NCBI RefSeq assembly: GCF_900129155.1
Contig: NZ_FQVF01000002.1
Coordinates: forward strand, 411,513-475,512
DNA: 64,000 nucleotides
Direction of reading: 5' to 3'
Source: Marinomonas polaris DSM 16579
GTDB lineage: Bacteria; Pseudomonadota; Gammaproteobacteria; Pseudomonadales; Marinomonadaceae
Within the stretch, counting starts at the first letter, position 1. Each line of letters starts with the position of its first letter. Shown here piece by piece: positions 17,361-28,500 of this stretch. A model generated the notes under the pieces. That model ran no database searches. It was not told the origin of the DNA and was given only the letters and a program-made list of their open reading frames with translations. The position numbers were made by a program, and so were the translations under genes.

Positions 17361-19007
17361 TTATCCGCCGACTACGTTGACGAGTAGGGTGACTTTATCT
17401 CCAGGTTGAACGTATTTCTTACCACCAACCTTTGGATTCCAATCTCGAATATCATTCACTGATACATTGAATTTATTAGCAACGACAGCTAGAGACTCAC
17501 CAGAGCGAATAGTGTAGACCACTTTTTTCATTACGCTTCGGGTGCTGTTTTCTGACTGCTTAGGTTCTAACCATACAACCAGCTTCTTGCCTGGAATCAG
17601 CGGGTCTGCAAGTCCCATATTGTTCCATCGGGCTAATGTCTTACTGTCCGTACCGTATTTATTTGAGATTAACCATAAACTGTCGCCAGAATTAACTGTG
17701 TAGTTTATTTTTATACGGTTACGGTTTGGTGCATGAGATTGTTTGGCTAATAAGCGCTGATGAGAGCTTAGTGTGTAGCTTTCTATATCATTGCCAGCAA
17801 CTGGGATCATTAACTCTTGTCCAACACGAATCATGGTCGAGGATATTTTATTTACGTCCTGTAGGACATTGACTGTGGTGTTGTGCTGTTTTGCAACAAG
17901 AAGTAAGTTGTCGCCAGCTTTTACTGTGTAACGAACCCAAGTAACTCGTTCTTTGCTAGGAATCTCTGCTAGTTTTGTTCTAAATTGTTTTGCTTTAGAG
18001 ACGGGCATAAGTAATCTGTGCGGCCCATCTGGTGAAGTTGCCCACTGGTTGAAGCCTGGGTTTAGTAAATAGACTTCATCAATGCTCACATTAGCCATTT
18101 CCGCTGCTTGGGCTAGATCGAGTTGTCCGCCGATATTGACGACATCGAAATATGGTTTGTTAGGAATGAAGTAGGTTGAGTAATTATATTTTTCAGGATT
18201 TTTGATGATTTTTGCTAGGGCAATCAACTTCGGAACGTAAGCTCGAGTTTCTTTAGGGAGATCTAAAGACCAAAAATCCGTCGGTTTGCCAGCTTTTTTG
18301 TTTTTTCTGATGGCTCTTAGTACTGTCCCTTCTCCAGAGTTATAAGATGCCAGCGCGTGAAGCCAATCGCCATCGAACATTTTATGCAGTCGAGTTAAGT
18401 AAGCAATAGCTGCTTGTGTTGAGCCAATAATGTCTCGGCGACCGTCATACCACCATGTTTGGTCTAGTCCATACATTTGTCCAGTAGAGGGGATGAACTG
18501 CCAAGGGCCAGAGGCGCGGCCATGGCTGTAACCAAAAGGATCAAAGCCACTTTCGACGATGGGTAATAACGCGATTTCAGTTGGTATTCCTGCTTTTTCT
18601 AGCTCGTCGACAATGTAATATAAGTAGCGTTCACCGCGTTTTGATACTCTGTCGAGGTACGAAGGGTGAGAGCTAAACCAGCGTAACTGAGAAGACAGTC
18701 GTGGTCTGTCTATGTCTAGGTCTAATTGAAATCCTGTGCGGACTCTTTCCCAGATATCTTCTGGTGCTTTTGGCTTGCTGGTCGCTATAAGGGGCTCTTC
18801 TGTGGGAGCTGTGTCTTCAGTTGCAGAGTCAACTGGTGGGACTGTGTCAATGAAGCCTAATTGTTCGGTATCTGCTTCAACAATATCAGTATCTTCCGCC
18901 GATTCTATTAGGTCTGAGGATGTATTGTTCCTTTCTATTTTCGAAGCGGTTTGGCATGCACTTAGTGCTAGGCTGGCGAGGCAAACCCATAAAAATTTAT
19001 ATATCAT
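17361..19007 (-). CDS. mltD: Membrane-bound lytic murein transglycosylase D with three LysM domains
   Basis: MltD cleaves peptidoglycan glycan strands to 1,6-anhydro products from the inner face of the outer membrane. The product (548 residues from the ATG at 19007) is a lipoprotein with lipobox LSAC (Cys-18). A low-complexity acidic linker precedes the SLT lysozyme-like domain, in which the catalytic Glu lies in PIVESGFDP, followed by SGPWQFIPSTG. Three LysM repeats occupy the last ~180 residues (YTVKAGDNLLLVAKQ, YTVNSGDSLWLISNK, YTIRSGESLAVVANK). A GTG three codons upstream is in frame. gloB lies just upstream on the same strand, 54 bp away. Confidence 0.93.
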   Translation of the reverse strand: MIYKFLWVCLASLALSACQTASKIERNNTSSDLIESAEDTDIVEADTEQLGFIDTVPPVDSATEDTAPTEEPLIATSKPKAPEDIWERVRTGFQLDLDIDRPRLSSQLRWFSSHPSYLDRVSKRGERYLYYIVDELEKAGIPTEIALLPIVESGFDPFGYSHGRASGPWQFIPSTGQMYGLDQTWWYDGRRDIIGSTQAAIAYLTRLHKMFDGDWLHALASYNSGEGTVLRAIRKNKKAGKPTDFWSLDLPKETRAYVPKLIALAKIIKNPEKYNYSTYFIPNKPYFDVVNIGGQLDLAQAAEMANVSIDEVYLLNPGFNQWATSPDGPHRLLMPVSKAKQFRTKLAEIPSKERVTWVRYTVKAGDNLLLVAKQHNTTVNVLQDVNKISSTMIRVGQELMIPVAGNDIESYTLSSHQRLLAKQSHAPNRNRIKINYTVNSGDSLWLISNKYGTDSKTLARWNNMGLADPLIPGKKLVVWLEPKQSENSTRSVMKKVVYTIRSGESLAVVANKFNVSVNDIRDWNPKVGGKKYVQPGDKVTLLVNVVGG

Positions 19008-19061
19008 GTAGGTCACAAAATTGAGTAAAGTTTCGACATTTTAAGGTTGTAGCGCAATAGG

Positions 19062-19835
19062 TCAACTAAAACTATCTTTGGCGCGTCTCACTTGGCTGAA
19101 TGCAGCAATAGAATTCTCTGCTGGAATTTCGTTAAGTTGTTGTGCTGCTTGAACTTTAATGGCCTCTATATGGCTTCTTAAGAATGGGTTAGTTTTTTTC
19201 TCTAAGCTGAGTTTTGTTGGCAAGGTTGGCTTTTCTTCTGCGCGTAGTTTTTTACACGTATTATTGCTTTCTATTAGGTCTTTGTTATTGGGCTCTACAG
19301 AAAGTGCAAAGCGATAGTTGGCTAGAGTGTATTCGTGAGTGCCATAAATTAGCGTATCATCTGGCAAGTCTGAGATCTTTGTCATAGCCGTTAGCATTTG
19401 TTCAGGTGTGCCTTCCATTATGCGACCACATCCACCTCTAAATAGAGTGTCGCCGCTAAACAAAATGGGCGTTTCTTGTTTTGAAAAATAACACAAATGA
19501 TCAAGAGTGTGCCCTGGTGTTGCTATGACAGTAAATATTTTTGAAAAGATTTGAACTTGGTCATTATCATCGACAGGATGAGTGACGAGTTCTGTAAGAT
19601 GCTCAGGTCCATGCACAGGGCAATTTGAGCGCTGTTTTAGTTCAGCGACTCCGCCTGTGTGATCTTTATGGTGGTGAGTAATTAAAATGCCTGTTAAGGT
19701 CTTTTTGTATTCGCGGCAGTAGTTCAAAACAACATCTGCTTTACCTGGGTCCACAGCCCAAATACCCGAACTATCTTTATCTTGGATTATCCAGATATAA
19801 TTGTCATTAAAGGCGGGAAGCGGAAAGATAGTCAT
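19062..19835 (-). CDS. gloB: Hydroxyacylglutathione hydrolase (glyoxalase II)
   Basis: GloB hydrolyses S-lactoylglutathione in methylglyoxal detoxification. The 257-residue metallo-beta-lactamase-fold protein begins MTIFPLPAFNDNYIW and carries the binuclear metal motif THHHKDH at residues 53-59, with further ligands in TPGHTLDH, FSGDTLFRGGCGR and GTHEYT. Length matches the family. It is divergent from a methyltransferase-rnhA-dnaQ unit, the same arrangement as E. coli gloB-yafS-rnhA-dnaQ, which supports the call. Confidence 0.95.
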   Translation of the reverse strand: MTIFPLPAFNDNYIWIIQDKDSSGIWAVDPGKADVVLNYCREYKKTLTGILITHHHKDHTGGVAELKQRSNCPVHGPEHLTELVTHPVDDNDQVQIFSKIFTVIATPGHTLDHLCYFSKQETPILFSGDTLFRGGCGRIMEGTPEQMLTAMTKISDLPDDTLIYGTHEYTLANYRFALSVEPNNKDLIESNNTCKKLRAEEKPTLPTKLSLEKKTNPFLRSHIEAIKVQAAQQLNEIPAENSIAAFSQVRRAKDSFS

Positions 19836-19934
19836 AAAGTGTCTACTTTTAAAGGGTTATTGTGTTTTATATGACGCGCCAAGAAAAATAATAAAAAGAC
19901 ACAGTCATACCGTTTTAAATAGAGAATTCATTGT

Positions 19935-20675
19935 ATGTTGGATGATCAATCAAGACAATTTTTTCAAAATTGGTACAAAAGTAACCTAGGCGATAGCCTG
20001 TTGCAATTAGAGTTGAGTGAGATAACCTCTGAGCTTGATTCTGCAGTAGGTTACTATTTAGTGAGTCAGTCGCCTCTTAGAGATTTTTCTCTGAAGAATC
20101 ACCGTTTACGCGAAAGTATTTTAATTGCGCCCGTTTTAGAGTTTGGTGCTCCTGGTAATACTATTGTCGCTAGAGCAAGTGAGCTACCTTTCGAGGCGGA
20201 TGGTGTGGATGTGCATGTTTTTCATCATACGTTAGATATTTCTGCCACACCCCATGACGACCTAAGGGAGGCTGCAAGAACTTTATTACCAAGTGGGAAG
20301 CTAGTTATTATTGGCTTTAACCCTTGGAGCTTGTGGGGGTGTCGTCGCCTATTTTCTAAGAAAGTTAAAGCGCCTTGGTGTGGGCATTTTATTGCTCATC
20401 AGCGTTTAGAAGACTGGCTAAAAGTAGCTGGCTTAACATTAGAATCAAAACGTTTTGTTTTTTATGAACCGCCGCTTCAGAGTAGTAAGTGGCGGTCGCG
20501 CTTTGCCTGGATTGATAAAATGTTTAGGCCTCTCAAGCTGCCATTTAGTGGTGTGTATGTGATGACTGCAACCAAACAAGTAAGGCGTTTTATTCCATTA
20601 AAACCTCGTTGGTCAGGGGCTCGAGTTAGAGTGCCGCCATTATCAAAGCCAACAGCAAAAGAGATGAAAGAGTGA
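19935..20675 (+). CDS. SAM-dependent methyltransferase, YafS-like
   Basis: A 246-residue protein of the class I methyltransferase fold, in the place of E. coli yafS between gloB and rnhA. The recognisable part is central: [27 protein letters not shown] corresponds to the motif IV region of ubiE-like enzymes (a conserved stretch split here for reading: [10 protein letters not shown] then HHTLDI). [23 protein letters not shown] follows as motif VI. The N-terminal glycine-rich SAM motif is degenerate. Its substrate is unknown. Its TGA overlaps the rnhA GTG start by 4 bp. Confidence 0.75.
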   Translation: MLDDQSRQFFQNWYKSNLGDSLLQLELSEITSELDSAVGYYLVSQSPLRDFSLKNHRLRESILIAPVLEFGAPGNTIVARASELPFEADGVDVHVFHHTLDISATPHDDLREAARTLLPSGKLVIIGFNPWSLWGCRRLFSKKVKAPWCGHFIAHQRLEDWLKVAGLTLESKRFVFYEPPLQSSKWRSRFAWIDKMFRPLKLPFSGVYVMTATKQVRRFIPLKPRWSGARVRVPPLSKPTAKEMKE

Positions 20676-21115
20676 AGAAGGTAATAATGTACACAGATGG
20701 TGCTTGTAAGGGTAATCCTGGCATCGGTGGTTGGGGAGCTTGGCTTACTTTTGGAGAGCATGAGAAGCACTTATGCGGTGGGGAGCATGATACAACCAAC
20801 AATCGAATGGAGCTTATGGGGGCTATAGAAGGCCTTCGAGCGTTGAAAGAAAAATGCTCAGTAACACTTTATACCGATTCCTCTTATGTACAGAAGGGGA
20901 TTACTGAGTGGTTAGCAGGTTGGAAGCGAAAAGGTTGGATGACGGCATCTAAGCAGCCTGTAAAAAATAAAGACCTCTGGCAAGCTTTAGATGAGCAGTG
21001 TCAGCATCATGAAGTCACTTGGAAGTGGGTGAAAGGCCACGCTGGCATAGAAGGTAACGAAATTGCTGACCAATTGGCGAATAAAGGTATTGATGAATTA
21101 AGGGCTGCATCATGA
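20672..21115 (+). CDS. rnhA: Ribonuclease HI
   Basis: Cleaves the RNA strand of RNA-DNA hybrids. The 147-residue enzyme has the full catalytic set: Asp-9 ([12 protein letters not shown]), Glu-47 (NRMELMG), Asp-69 (LYTDSSYV), His-123 (VKGHAG) and Asp-133 (EIADQLA). The start is a GTG inside the previous gene's stop (GTGA overlap); the ATG at 20687 would leave too little sequence before the first active-site Asp. It overlaps dnaQ by 4 bp (ATGA), so three genes are translationally coupled. Confidence 0.96.
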   Translation: MKKVIMYTDGACKGNPGIGGWGAWLTFGEHEKHLCGGEHDTTNNRMELMGAIEGLRALKEKCSVTLYTDSSYVQKGITEWLAGWKRKGWMTASKQPVKNKDLWQALDEQCQHHEVTWKWVKGHAGIEGNEIADQLANKGIDELRAAS

Positions 21116-21825
21116 GACAGGTAGTGCTTGATACGGAAACAACGGGTATTGATCCAAAGCAAGGCCATCGTATTATTGAGATTGGTTGCGTGGAGATGAT
21201 TGGTCGTAAGCTAACTAAGCGACATTTTCATGTTTACATCAATCCTGATAGAGAAGTGGAAGAAGAAGCCTTTCGGGTTCACGGAATCAGTAATGAGTTT
21301 CTGGCAGATAAACCACGTTTCCATGAAATTGCCCAAGAGTTTTTCGATTTTATAAAAGGCGCCGAACTAATTATTCACAACGCGCCTTTTGATATTGGCT
21401 TTATGGATCATGAGTTTGCCCGTATTGGCGGTTATCCGAAAACGGCAGAGGTTTGTGGTGTTTTTGATAGTTTGGTTTATGCCCGTAAAAAGCATCCAGG
21501 GCAGAAGAATAACCTAGATATTTTGTGTAGACGTTATGGTATTGATAACTCACACCGTGAATTGCACGGCGCTCTTTTAGACTCAGAAATTCTTGCTGAC
21601 GTTTATTTGTTGATGACGGGTGGGCAGACCAGCCTTGGCTTGGCTAATAACTCTGATTCAGAGTCCAAAGAGGAAGGTGGGGTTGAAGAAATCCGCCGAT
21701 TCTCTAAAGATCGTCCAGCATTGAAGGTTATTAGGGCGAGTGAAGATGAACTAAAAGTCCATGAGGAGCGCTTGGATTTGATTGATAAAAAATCAGGTCA
21801 GTCGTTGTGGCGGATTAAACATTAG
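21112..21825 (+). CDS. dnaQ: DNA polymerase III epsilon subunit (3'-5' proofreading exonuclease)
   Basis: Proofreading subunit of the replicative polymerase. The DEDDh exonuclease residues are visible: Asp-7 and Glu-9 (VLDTETTG), Asp-94 (HNAPFDIGF), His-152 and Asp-157 ([14 protein letters not shown]). A linker with an acidic stretch after residue 175 leads to the C-terminal region that binds the alpha subunit. At 237 residues it matches the family. It is translationally coupled to rnhA, the usual gammaproteobacterial pairing. Confidence 0.96.
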   Translation: MRQVVLDTETTGIDPKQGHRIIEIGCVEMIGRKLTKRHFHVYINPDREVEEEAFRVHGISNEFLADKPRFHEIAQEFFDFIKGAELIIHNAPFDIGFMDHEFARIGGYPKTAEVCGVFDSLVYARKKHPGQKNNLDILCRRYGIDNSHRELHGALLDSEILADVYLLMTGGQTSLGLANNSDSESKEEGGVEEIRRFSKDRPALKVIRASEDELKVHEERLDLIDKKSGQSLWRIKH

Positions 21826-21865
21826 TTTAGCAATATGAATACGACGAATTTATAAAGTAATAAGC

Positions 21866-21897
21866 AAAAAAATGCCCTCCTAGAAGAGGGCATTTTT
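21866..21897 (+). terminator. Terminator between dnaQ and nhaB
   Basis: Stem AATGCCCTC with GAGGGCATT around a 6-nt loop, flanked by an A-run and a T-run, so it can serve both convergent genes. Confidence 0.88.
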
Positions 21898-21919
21898 ATG
21901 TGTATTGAGTAGTCGTGTC

Positions 21920-23422
21920 TTATAAGAAGTAGGTGACACAAAGCCCGCCGACAACGCTAAGTACAACTGTATAAGGTAAGGCCATCCAAACCATCTTGCC
22001 GTAAGACAGGCGCAACAGAGGGGCGATCGCAGAAGTTAGCAAGAATAAAAATGCAGCTTGTCCATTTGGTGTTGCTACACTTGGCAGGTTTGTGCCCGTG
22101 TTGATAGCAACTGCAAGCGTATTAAAATGTTCGCGGGTAATGGTGCCTGCATCAAGCGCTGCTTTTACTTCACTAATATAAACGGTTGCAACAAATACGT
22201 TATCGCTGATTGCGGATAAAATACCGTTAGCAATAAAGAACATAATGGGCTGAGAGTCTGTTGGCATATGCAGCACAATATCAATAATTGGCTGGAATAG
22301 GTGTTGCTCATGTATCACAGACACAATGGTGAAAAACACAACTAGTAATGCTGTAAAAGGTAGAGCTTCTTCAAATGCGTGGCCTATTTGGTGCTCATCA
22401 GTAATGCCGTTGAACGCAGTTAGTAGAACAATAACCATAAGCCCAACTAAACCAACTTCAGCAATATGGAATGCCAAAGATAAGATGAGTACAATAGCAA
22501 CAATGCCTTGAATGATTAATTTAGCTTTATGTTTGTTGGTTTGTTTTTGGCTCTCTTCTTTTTCGAAATTATTTAGAATGTCTCGTACTGTATCAGGTAA
22601 TTGTGCGCCATAGTCAAACCACGCTGTTTTTTCTAGTATTACGACGGTTAATAAACCACAGGCTAAAACGGGCATTGATACAGGAGCGACATAGAGAAAG
22701 AACTCAATAAAATCCCAGCCTGCTACTTTGGCGATTAATAAGTTTTGTGGTTCGCCAACCAGTGTCGATACACCACCAAGAGCGGTACCTACAGCGCCAT
22801 GCATTAACAAATCTCGTAAAAACGAGCGAAACTCATTTAGATCTTCGGTATTTATCGGCAGGATAGAGTCGTCTTTTGCATGGTCGTGGTTTTTATTAGA
22901 ACTTTGGCCAGAAGCTGCTTTGTGGTAAACCGAATAAAACCCAACTCCAACACTTATCAGAACGGCAGTGACAGTTAAAGCGTCCAAAAAGGCGGAAAGT
23001 AGGGCCGCAGAAAAACTAAAAATTAATGAAATGACTATTTTAGATTTTACTCTGACTAATAGCTTGTTAAAAATAAACAGCAGCATATCTTTCATAAAGT
23101 ATATGCCAGCGACCATAAACATAAGCAGTAAAATCACATCGAAATTTTTATTTACTTCATGATAAACACCATCTGAGCTGGTCAGTCCTAGTAGGACTGC
23201 CTGAATAGCAATTAACCCACCTGGTTGAAGGGGGTAACATTTCAGAGCCATAGCAAGGGTGAATATGAATTCAATGATAAACAACCAACCAGTAATAAAA
23301 GGTCCTAACGTAATCACGGCAATAGGGTTGATGATAAGAAATGCGATCACTGCTTGTTTGTACCAGAGGGGGGATGCCCCAAGGAAATTGTTGCCAAGCG
23401 CATGTGATAAAGAGGTTTTCAT
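21920..23422 (-). CDS. nhaB: Na+/H+ antiporter NhaB
   Basis: A 500-residue inner-membrane antiporter that extrudes Na+ in exchange for H+. The N-terminus ([18 protein letters not shown]) and the segments [20 protein letters not shown] and [15 protein letters not shown] are typical of NhaB. About eleven to twelve hydrophobic segments are present, with a charged cytoplasmic loop near residues 170-195. Together with the Na+-NQR operon at 29.8 kb it points to a sodium-based bioenergetic lifestyle. It is divergent from sohB with inverted repeats between them. Confidence 0.95.
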   Translation of the reverse strand: MKTSLSHALGNNFLGASPLWYKQAVIAFLIINPIAVITLGPFITGWLFIIEFIFTLAMALKCYPLQPGGLIAIQAVLLGLTSSDGVYHEVNKNFDVILLLMFMVAGIYFMKDMLLFIFNKLLVRVKSKIVISLIFSFSAALLSAFLDALTVTAVLISVGVGFYSVYHKAASGQSSNKNHDHAKDDSILPINTEDLNEFRSFLRDLLMHGAVGTALGGVSTLVGEPQNLLIAKVAGWDFIEFFLYVAPVSMPVLACGLLTVVILEKTAWFDYGAQLPDTVRDILNNFEKEESQKQTNKHKAKLIIQGIVAIVLILSLAFHIAEVGLVGLMVIVLLTAFNGITDEHQIGHAFEEALPFTALLVVFFTIVSVIHEQHLFQPIIDIVLHMPTDSQPIMFFIANGILSAISDNVFVATVYISEVKAALDAGTITREHFNTLAVAINTGTNLPSVATPNGQAAFLFLLTSAIAPLLRLSYGKMVWMALPYTVVLSVVGGLCVTYFL

Positions 23423-23510
23423 TTATTGCTCCTTTCGGGAAAGCATTAACTTGTTGGCAAGGTATTACGATGTTTTTAAGTTAGACGATAATAAGGGATA
23501 AAGAAAACAG

Positions 23511-23559
23511 TATCTATAGTGATTAATGAGTTATAGATATTGCTATTTATAAAAATAGC
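23511..23559. promoter_or_regulatory. Two inverted repeats in the nhaB-sohB divergent region
   Basis: TATCTATA (23511-23518) is repeated exactly in inverse at 23532-23539 with a 13-bp spacer, the shape of a dimeric repressor site. Directly after it GCTATTT (23542-23548) and AAATAGC (23553-23559) form a 7-bp hairpin in the sohB leader. Regulator unknown. Confidence 0.35.
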
Positions 23560-23598
23560 CCCACTATCTCAAGAAGTTATGATTATTTAGAGGAAGAG

Positions 23599-24642
23599 AT
23601 GTTGGAATTTTTAACTGATTACGTGGGTTTTTTATTAAAATTAGTAAGTGTTGCCTTGGTTATAGGTTTTCTTTTAGCGGCTTTATCTAGTGGAAAGCGC
23701 AAATCGCAGCCAGGTAGTTTGTCTGTTACTAAGTTAAATGAAAGCTATGATGCTATGAAAGCTGAGCTAGATCATCAATTGTTGGATAAAAAAGTTCTAA
23801 AGAGTTTGGCAAAAGAAAAAAAGAAAAAAGAAAAGTTAGAAAAAAAAGCGTTGAAAAAAGCGCCTAAGGAAACCGAGGAAGTTGCTAAAAAGCGTCTTTA
23901 TGTCTTGGATTTTGATGGTGATATAAAAGCTTCTGCAGTTGAAACGATGCGAGAAGAAATTACGGCAATTTTAAGCGTTGCTAAACCGCAGGATGAAGTG
24001 GTTGTTCGTCTGGAAAGTGGTGGCGGTGTAGTGCATGGGTATGGTTTGGCTGCTTCTCAGTTGCAGCGTATTCGGGAAGCAAATATCCCATTAACAATTT
24101 GTGTAGATAAAGTTGCTGCCAGTGGTGGTTACATGATGGCGTGTGTCGCCGATAAAATTATTGCAGCACCGTTTGCGATTCTTGGTTCGATTGGTGTGGT
24201 TGCGCAAGTTCCTAACGTACATAGATTGCTTGATAAGAGTTTGATTGATGTTGAGCTGCATACCGCAGGGAAATATAAGCGCACCTTAACTATGTTGGGT
24301 GTAAATACCGATGAAGGACGTGAAAAATTTAAACAAGATTTAGAAGACACACACGGTTTGTTTAAACGCTTTGTGTCTAGCCAGCGCCCGCAATTGGATA
24401 TCGAAGATATTGCTACTGGTGACACTTGGTATGGGTCTGAAGCCATAGAGAATAAGTTGATTGATGTGGTGATGACCAGTGATGCTTATTTGGTTTCTCA
24501 TTATGAAAATGCAGACGTAATACAAGTGACTTATAAGCAACCAAAAGGTATGGCTGAACGTCTTGGTCTGTCATTCTTTTCGGCTTTGGAACAAAAGGCT
24601 GTATCCTGGGTTGGAAAAATAACGCAGTCTCGTGGTTATTAA
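23599..24642 (+). CDS. sohB: Inner-membrane serine protease SohB (SppA/S49 family)
   Basis: A 347-residue signal-peptide-peptidase-like protease. An N-terminal membrane anchor (residues 8-30) is followed by a Lys-rich segment (KEKKKKEKLEKKALKK) and the S49 domain. The catalytic Ser is Ser-175 in KVAASGGYMM and the partner Lys is in HTAGKYKR (225 or 227). GSIGVV marks the conserved turn after the nucleophile. Length and anchor match E. coli SohB (349 residues). AGAGGAAGAG precedes the ATG. Confidence 0.93.
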   Translation: MLEFLTDYVGFLLKLVSVALVIGFLLAALSSGKRKSQPGSLSVTKLNESYDAMKAELDHQLLDKKVLKSLAKEKKKKEKLEKKALKKAPKETEEVAKKRLYVLDFDGDIKASAVETMREEITAILSVAKPQDEVVVRLESGGGVVHGYGLAASQLQRIREANIPLTICVDKVAASGGYMMACVADKIIAAPFAILGSIGVVAQVPNVHRLLDKSLIDVELHTAGKYKRTLTMLGVNTDEGREKFKQDLEDTHGLFKRFVSSQRPQLDIEDIATGDTWYGSEAIENKLIDVVMTSDAYLVSHYENADVIQVTYKQPKGMAERLGLSFFSALEQKAVSWVGKITQSRGY

Positions 24643-24714
24643 TTAGTAATCTTGAAAAGCTACTTTGTCATAAAAAAGAGTGTCATAAAAAAGAAAGCTT
24701 TTAAAAAAGAATTG

Positions 24715-24752
24715 AAAAAAGAGTGGTATGCGATGCATGCCACTCTTTTTTT
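24715..24752 (+). terminator. Terminator between sohB and csiV
   Basis: An 11-bp stem with one G-U pair (GAGTGGTATGC with GCATGCCACTC), A-run before and T-run after, able to serve both convergent genes. Just upstream TGTCATAAAAAAGA is repeated directly at 24666 and 24681. Confidence 0.88.
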
Positions 24753-24765
24753 TGTGTTTGCTGTT

Positions 24766-25536
24766 CTACCTGTTTGTTAGTTCGTTTGTGCTTTGCAGAG
24801 AATCGTAAGTTAGGCTTTTCCCTGTTTCGGGTGCTACTGATTGTGTAGCAATTTTCTCTATTGCGTCTTCTAACTCAATTGGCTCGAAATATATTAATGT
24901 GCCAATCGTGGGATGGTCTAGATAGTTTACTTTTTTGCTGGCTGTTTTATTACTTTGATTTAGCTTCAATACCAATGCAGGCTCGAACTCTTTGAAATCA
25001 GGTTGGTTTTTTGTCTGTGAAAATATTGATGAGCTTCCATCATGTTCGCTGTTTTGAATGGGATCAGGTTGAGTGAAACTGTCAAACAGATAGTGTTTAT
25101 ATTGGATGTCTGACTCTAAGTAACGCCCAAGTTTAATGGCGATGTTGCCAGTTAGTTCTGGGTAGCCATCTTTCTCTTGTTCACTATAGAAGGATTTCCT
25201 GATGGTGTCTCCTGGGTATCTGAAAATGAGAGTCCATTTTTTGTTGGCTAATATTGTGACGTTTTTACCTAACCTTGCTTCGACGTTTCCGAAAGGTGTG
25301 GATTGCGCATTGTTGTTGTCGGTGCTTTTTTCATCACCTGTTAGGCGAATAAGGTTGTCTGTCGAAAGAATGCTTTTGTAATTTACTTGCTCGCTAGTTA
25401 GAGCGTCTGGCCATTGGAATGTCACCATGTAGCCTTCATAGGCTCTAGCTGTATCGGGGTTGATTTGCTCATCAGCAGCAAAAATTTGAGTGCTGAGTAG
25501 GTTTAGGGATAGAAAAATAGCAATCAGGGATTTCAA
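24766..25536 (-). CDS. csiV: CsiV family protein (peptidoglycan-binding, secreted)
   Basis: A 256-residue exported protein with a signal peptide (MKSLIAIFLSLNLLS, cleavage near IFAAD). I assign it to CsiV because of its place directly after mfd, as in Vibrio, and the pattern YEGYMVTF early, IRLGRYLESDIQYKHYLF-like central strand (here KLGRYLESDIQYKHY) and HPTIGTLIYFEPIE at the end. In Vibrio CsiV affects D-amino acid resistance and binds peptidoglycan. It overlaps the mfd stop by 4 bp. Whether the role is the same here is inference. Confidence 0.72.
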   Translation of the reverse strand: MKSLIAIFLSLNLLSTQIFAADEQINPDTARAYEGYMVTFQWPDALTSEQVNYKSILSTDNLIRLTGDEKSTDNNNAQSTPFGNVEARLGKNVTILANKKWTLIFRYPGDTIRKSFYSEQEKDGYPELTGNIAIKLGRYLESDIQYKHYLFDSFTQPDPIQNSEHDGSSSIFSQTKNQPDFKEFEPALVLKLNQSNKTASKKVNYLDHPTIGTLIYFEPIELEDAIEKIATQSVAPETGKSLTYDSLQSTNELTNR

Positions 25537-28500
25537 TGTAATAATTCCAAAGTCATTGTCGTTTGTTGGAAGCGCTCTTCCGCGCTATTCATTGGAGCTA
25601 AAAATTTCAACGTATCAGAGCCAACCAGTTTGTAGGTATCGGGTTTCGTTTGGATGAGTCGAATAAGCTTCATCGGGTCGACTGGTGTTTTGCTGTTAAA
25701 GAAGATTTTACCTTCTTTTGCATTGGCTTCAATTTTATTAATACCAAGGCTTTCCGCTTTAAGTTTTAGTTCTGTTTGACGGAATAAGTTTTTTGTTGCG
25801 TCAGGCAGTAGTCCAAAGCGGTCAATCATTTCCACTTGAAGATCTTTTAGTTCGTCGCTGCTTTTTGCGCTGGCAATACGTTTATACAGAATCAACCGTG
25901 AATGTACATCACCTAAATAATCTTCTGGAATGAGTGCGGGTACTCGCAAGTTTACTTCGGTTTGCGCAGAAGACGTAATATCTATATCGGGAGACTCACC
26001 ATTTTTGAGGGATTTTACTGCTCTGTCTAGCATGTCCATAAATAGCGAGAAACCAACGTGTTCAATGTGTCCACTTTGACCGTCGCCTAATAGTTCGCCG
26101 GTGCCACGGATTTCTAAATCGTGAGTTGCTAACGTGAATCCTGCGCCAAGTTTGTCAGCAAGCATGATGGCTTCAAGGCGTTTTTCTGCATCGCCTGTGA
26201 CTTTACGATCATTTGGAGTCAGTAAATATGCATAAGCCTGATGGTGAGATCGACCAACACGGCCTCGCAATTGGTGTAGTTGTGCTAAACCAAATTTATC
26301 GGCTCGCTCAATGATAATCGTGTTGGCGTTTGGTATGTCGATGCCAGTTTCTATAATGGTAGAGCAGACGAGCACGTTGGCTCTTTTGTGGTAAAAGTCA
26401 GACATGACTTGTTCCAGCTCTCTTTCGCGCATCTGACCGTGACCAACAATAACGCGAGCTTCTGGGATTAATTCCTCCAACTCTTCCGCCGCTTTTTGGA
26501 TAGTTTGTACTTCATTGTGTAGGTAATAAACCTGCCCGCCACGATGCAGCTCGCGCAAAATAGCTTCTTTTATTTGATGCTCGTCTTTTTGTTTTACAAA
26601 GGTTTTTACAGATAAGCGTTTGGCTGGCGGTGTGGCAATAATTGATAAATCACGAATACCAGACAAAGACATGTTTAGTGTTCGAGGAATTGGTGTGGCG
26701 GTTAAGGTTAATATATCAACTTCTGCTCGTAGGGCTTTAAATTGCTCTTTTTGCTTCACGCCAAAACGATGCTCTTCATCGATAATAACCAGTCCCAAAT
26801 TAGCAAACTTAACATCACTCTGGATGAGTTTATGGGTGCCAACAACAATGTCTGCTTTGCCGGACTCTAGTCGATCGATTGATGTATTGGATTGTTTGCC
26901 TGAGCGAAAACGAGATAATAGTTCGATCTCTACTGGCCAGTCAGCAAAACGGTCGCAAAAATTTTCATAGTGCTGTTGAGCGAGTAGTGTGGTTGGGACA
27001 AGAACGGCCACTTGTTTTCCGTCTTGAACGGCTAGGAAGGCTGCTCGCATGGCGACTTCTGTTTTGCCAAATCCCACATCGCCACAGACCAAGCGATCCA
27101 TTGGCTTTTTAGTCGACATATCGGCCATGACTGCATCGATTGCCATTTGCTGATCGGGTGTTTCTTCAAACGGGAAGCCTGCAGAGAATAATTCGTATTG
27201 ATCATCTGGCTTAGCGAAAGCATAACCAACTCGTGCCTCGCGTTGTGCGTATATTTCTAGTAGTTCTGCCGCTGTGTCGCGAGCTTTTTCTGCTGCTTTT
27301 TGTTTGGCGACACTCCATTTGTCAGTACCAAGTTTATGCAGTGGTGCGGTATCTTCATCTGCGCCTGTGTAACGAGAAATTAATTGTAATGATGAAACAG
27401 GGACATAAAGTTTTGCGTCATTGGCATAGCCTAGCGTTAGGAGTTCTGTCTCTTGTCCATCTATTTCTAAATTAGTTAGTCCAAGGTAGCGACCGACGCC
27501 GTGATCGATGTGGACAACAGGAGCATTTAATCTCAGTTCGGTGAGATTGCGGATGATCGCGTCTTCACTAATATTGCTTTGTTTATTGCGTCGACGATGC
27601 TGAGAAACGCGCTCGCCTAATATTTCACTTTCAGGAATTAGGGCTAGCTCATCATTAATGATGAAACCGCGACCAATATTACCTTCGGTGATGGCGAGCG
27701 CCTTTGTTGATTTGGTGAAAGCTGCCCAGCCGTCCACTTGCTTAGGTTTAATGTCGTATTTTTTTAGCAGATCAAGCAGTGCTTCTCGGCGGCCCGCAGA
27801 CTCTGCGACGATAAGAACTCTAGCTGTTGTTTTTGCGAGGAAGTCTTGTAGTTTGCCAAGGGGGCGCGCTGCTTTCGAATCAATTTTAACAACATCAAGG
27901 GCTTTATATGCTGGGTGATCTCCCGCTGTCGAAAAAATGATGTTTGTATATCGATTAAGTTGTGCAAAAAGCTCATCTTCTCGTAGACAAATTTCATCGG
28001 GCTTTAAAATAGGGCGCTCGATGTTGTAATTAAGTGATTCGTGGCGACTACGGAAATCAAGTTGAATGCTGGCAAACTGATCATTAAAGTTGTCTGAGCG
28101 AATGATGAGAGTATTGTCAGGTAGATAATCAAATATACTGGCGGTTTGTTCAAAGAACAAAGGTAAATAGTATTCTATGCCTGCCGGAATCAGGCCGCTG
28201 GAAATATCTTGGTAAATCGGGCTTGAAAGCGGGTTTGTCTCAAAGCGTTCTCTAAAAGCTTGGCGAAACTGCTGAATGCCCTGTGATGTGGTTGGGAATT
28301 CTTTTGCTGGAAGCATTTTGATTTCTGAAACTTTGCTTATGCTGCGTTGTGTTTCAGGGTCGAACCATCGAATGGACTCAATCTCATTGTCAAACCAGTC
28401 AATCCTAATGGGGTTTTCTGCGCCCATCGGGTAGACATCCATCAAGGCGCCACGAATGGCGTATTCGCCATGTTCGTGGACATTTTCGACGTTTAAGTAG

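Noticed and set aside
26620..27112. Plus-strand frames within mfd
   Set aside because: They mirror the reverse strand of a long conserved gene and have no ribosome site or family pattern.
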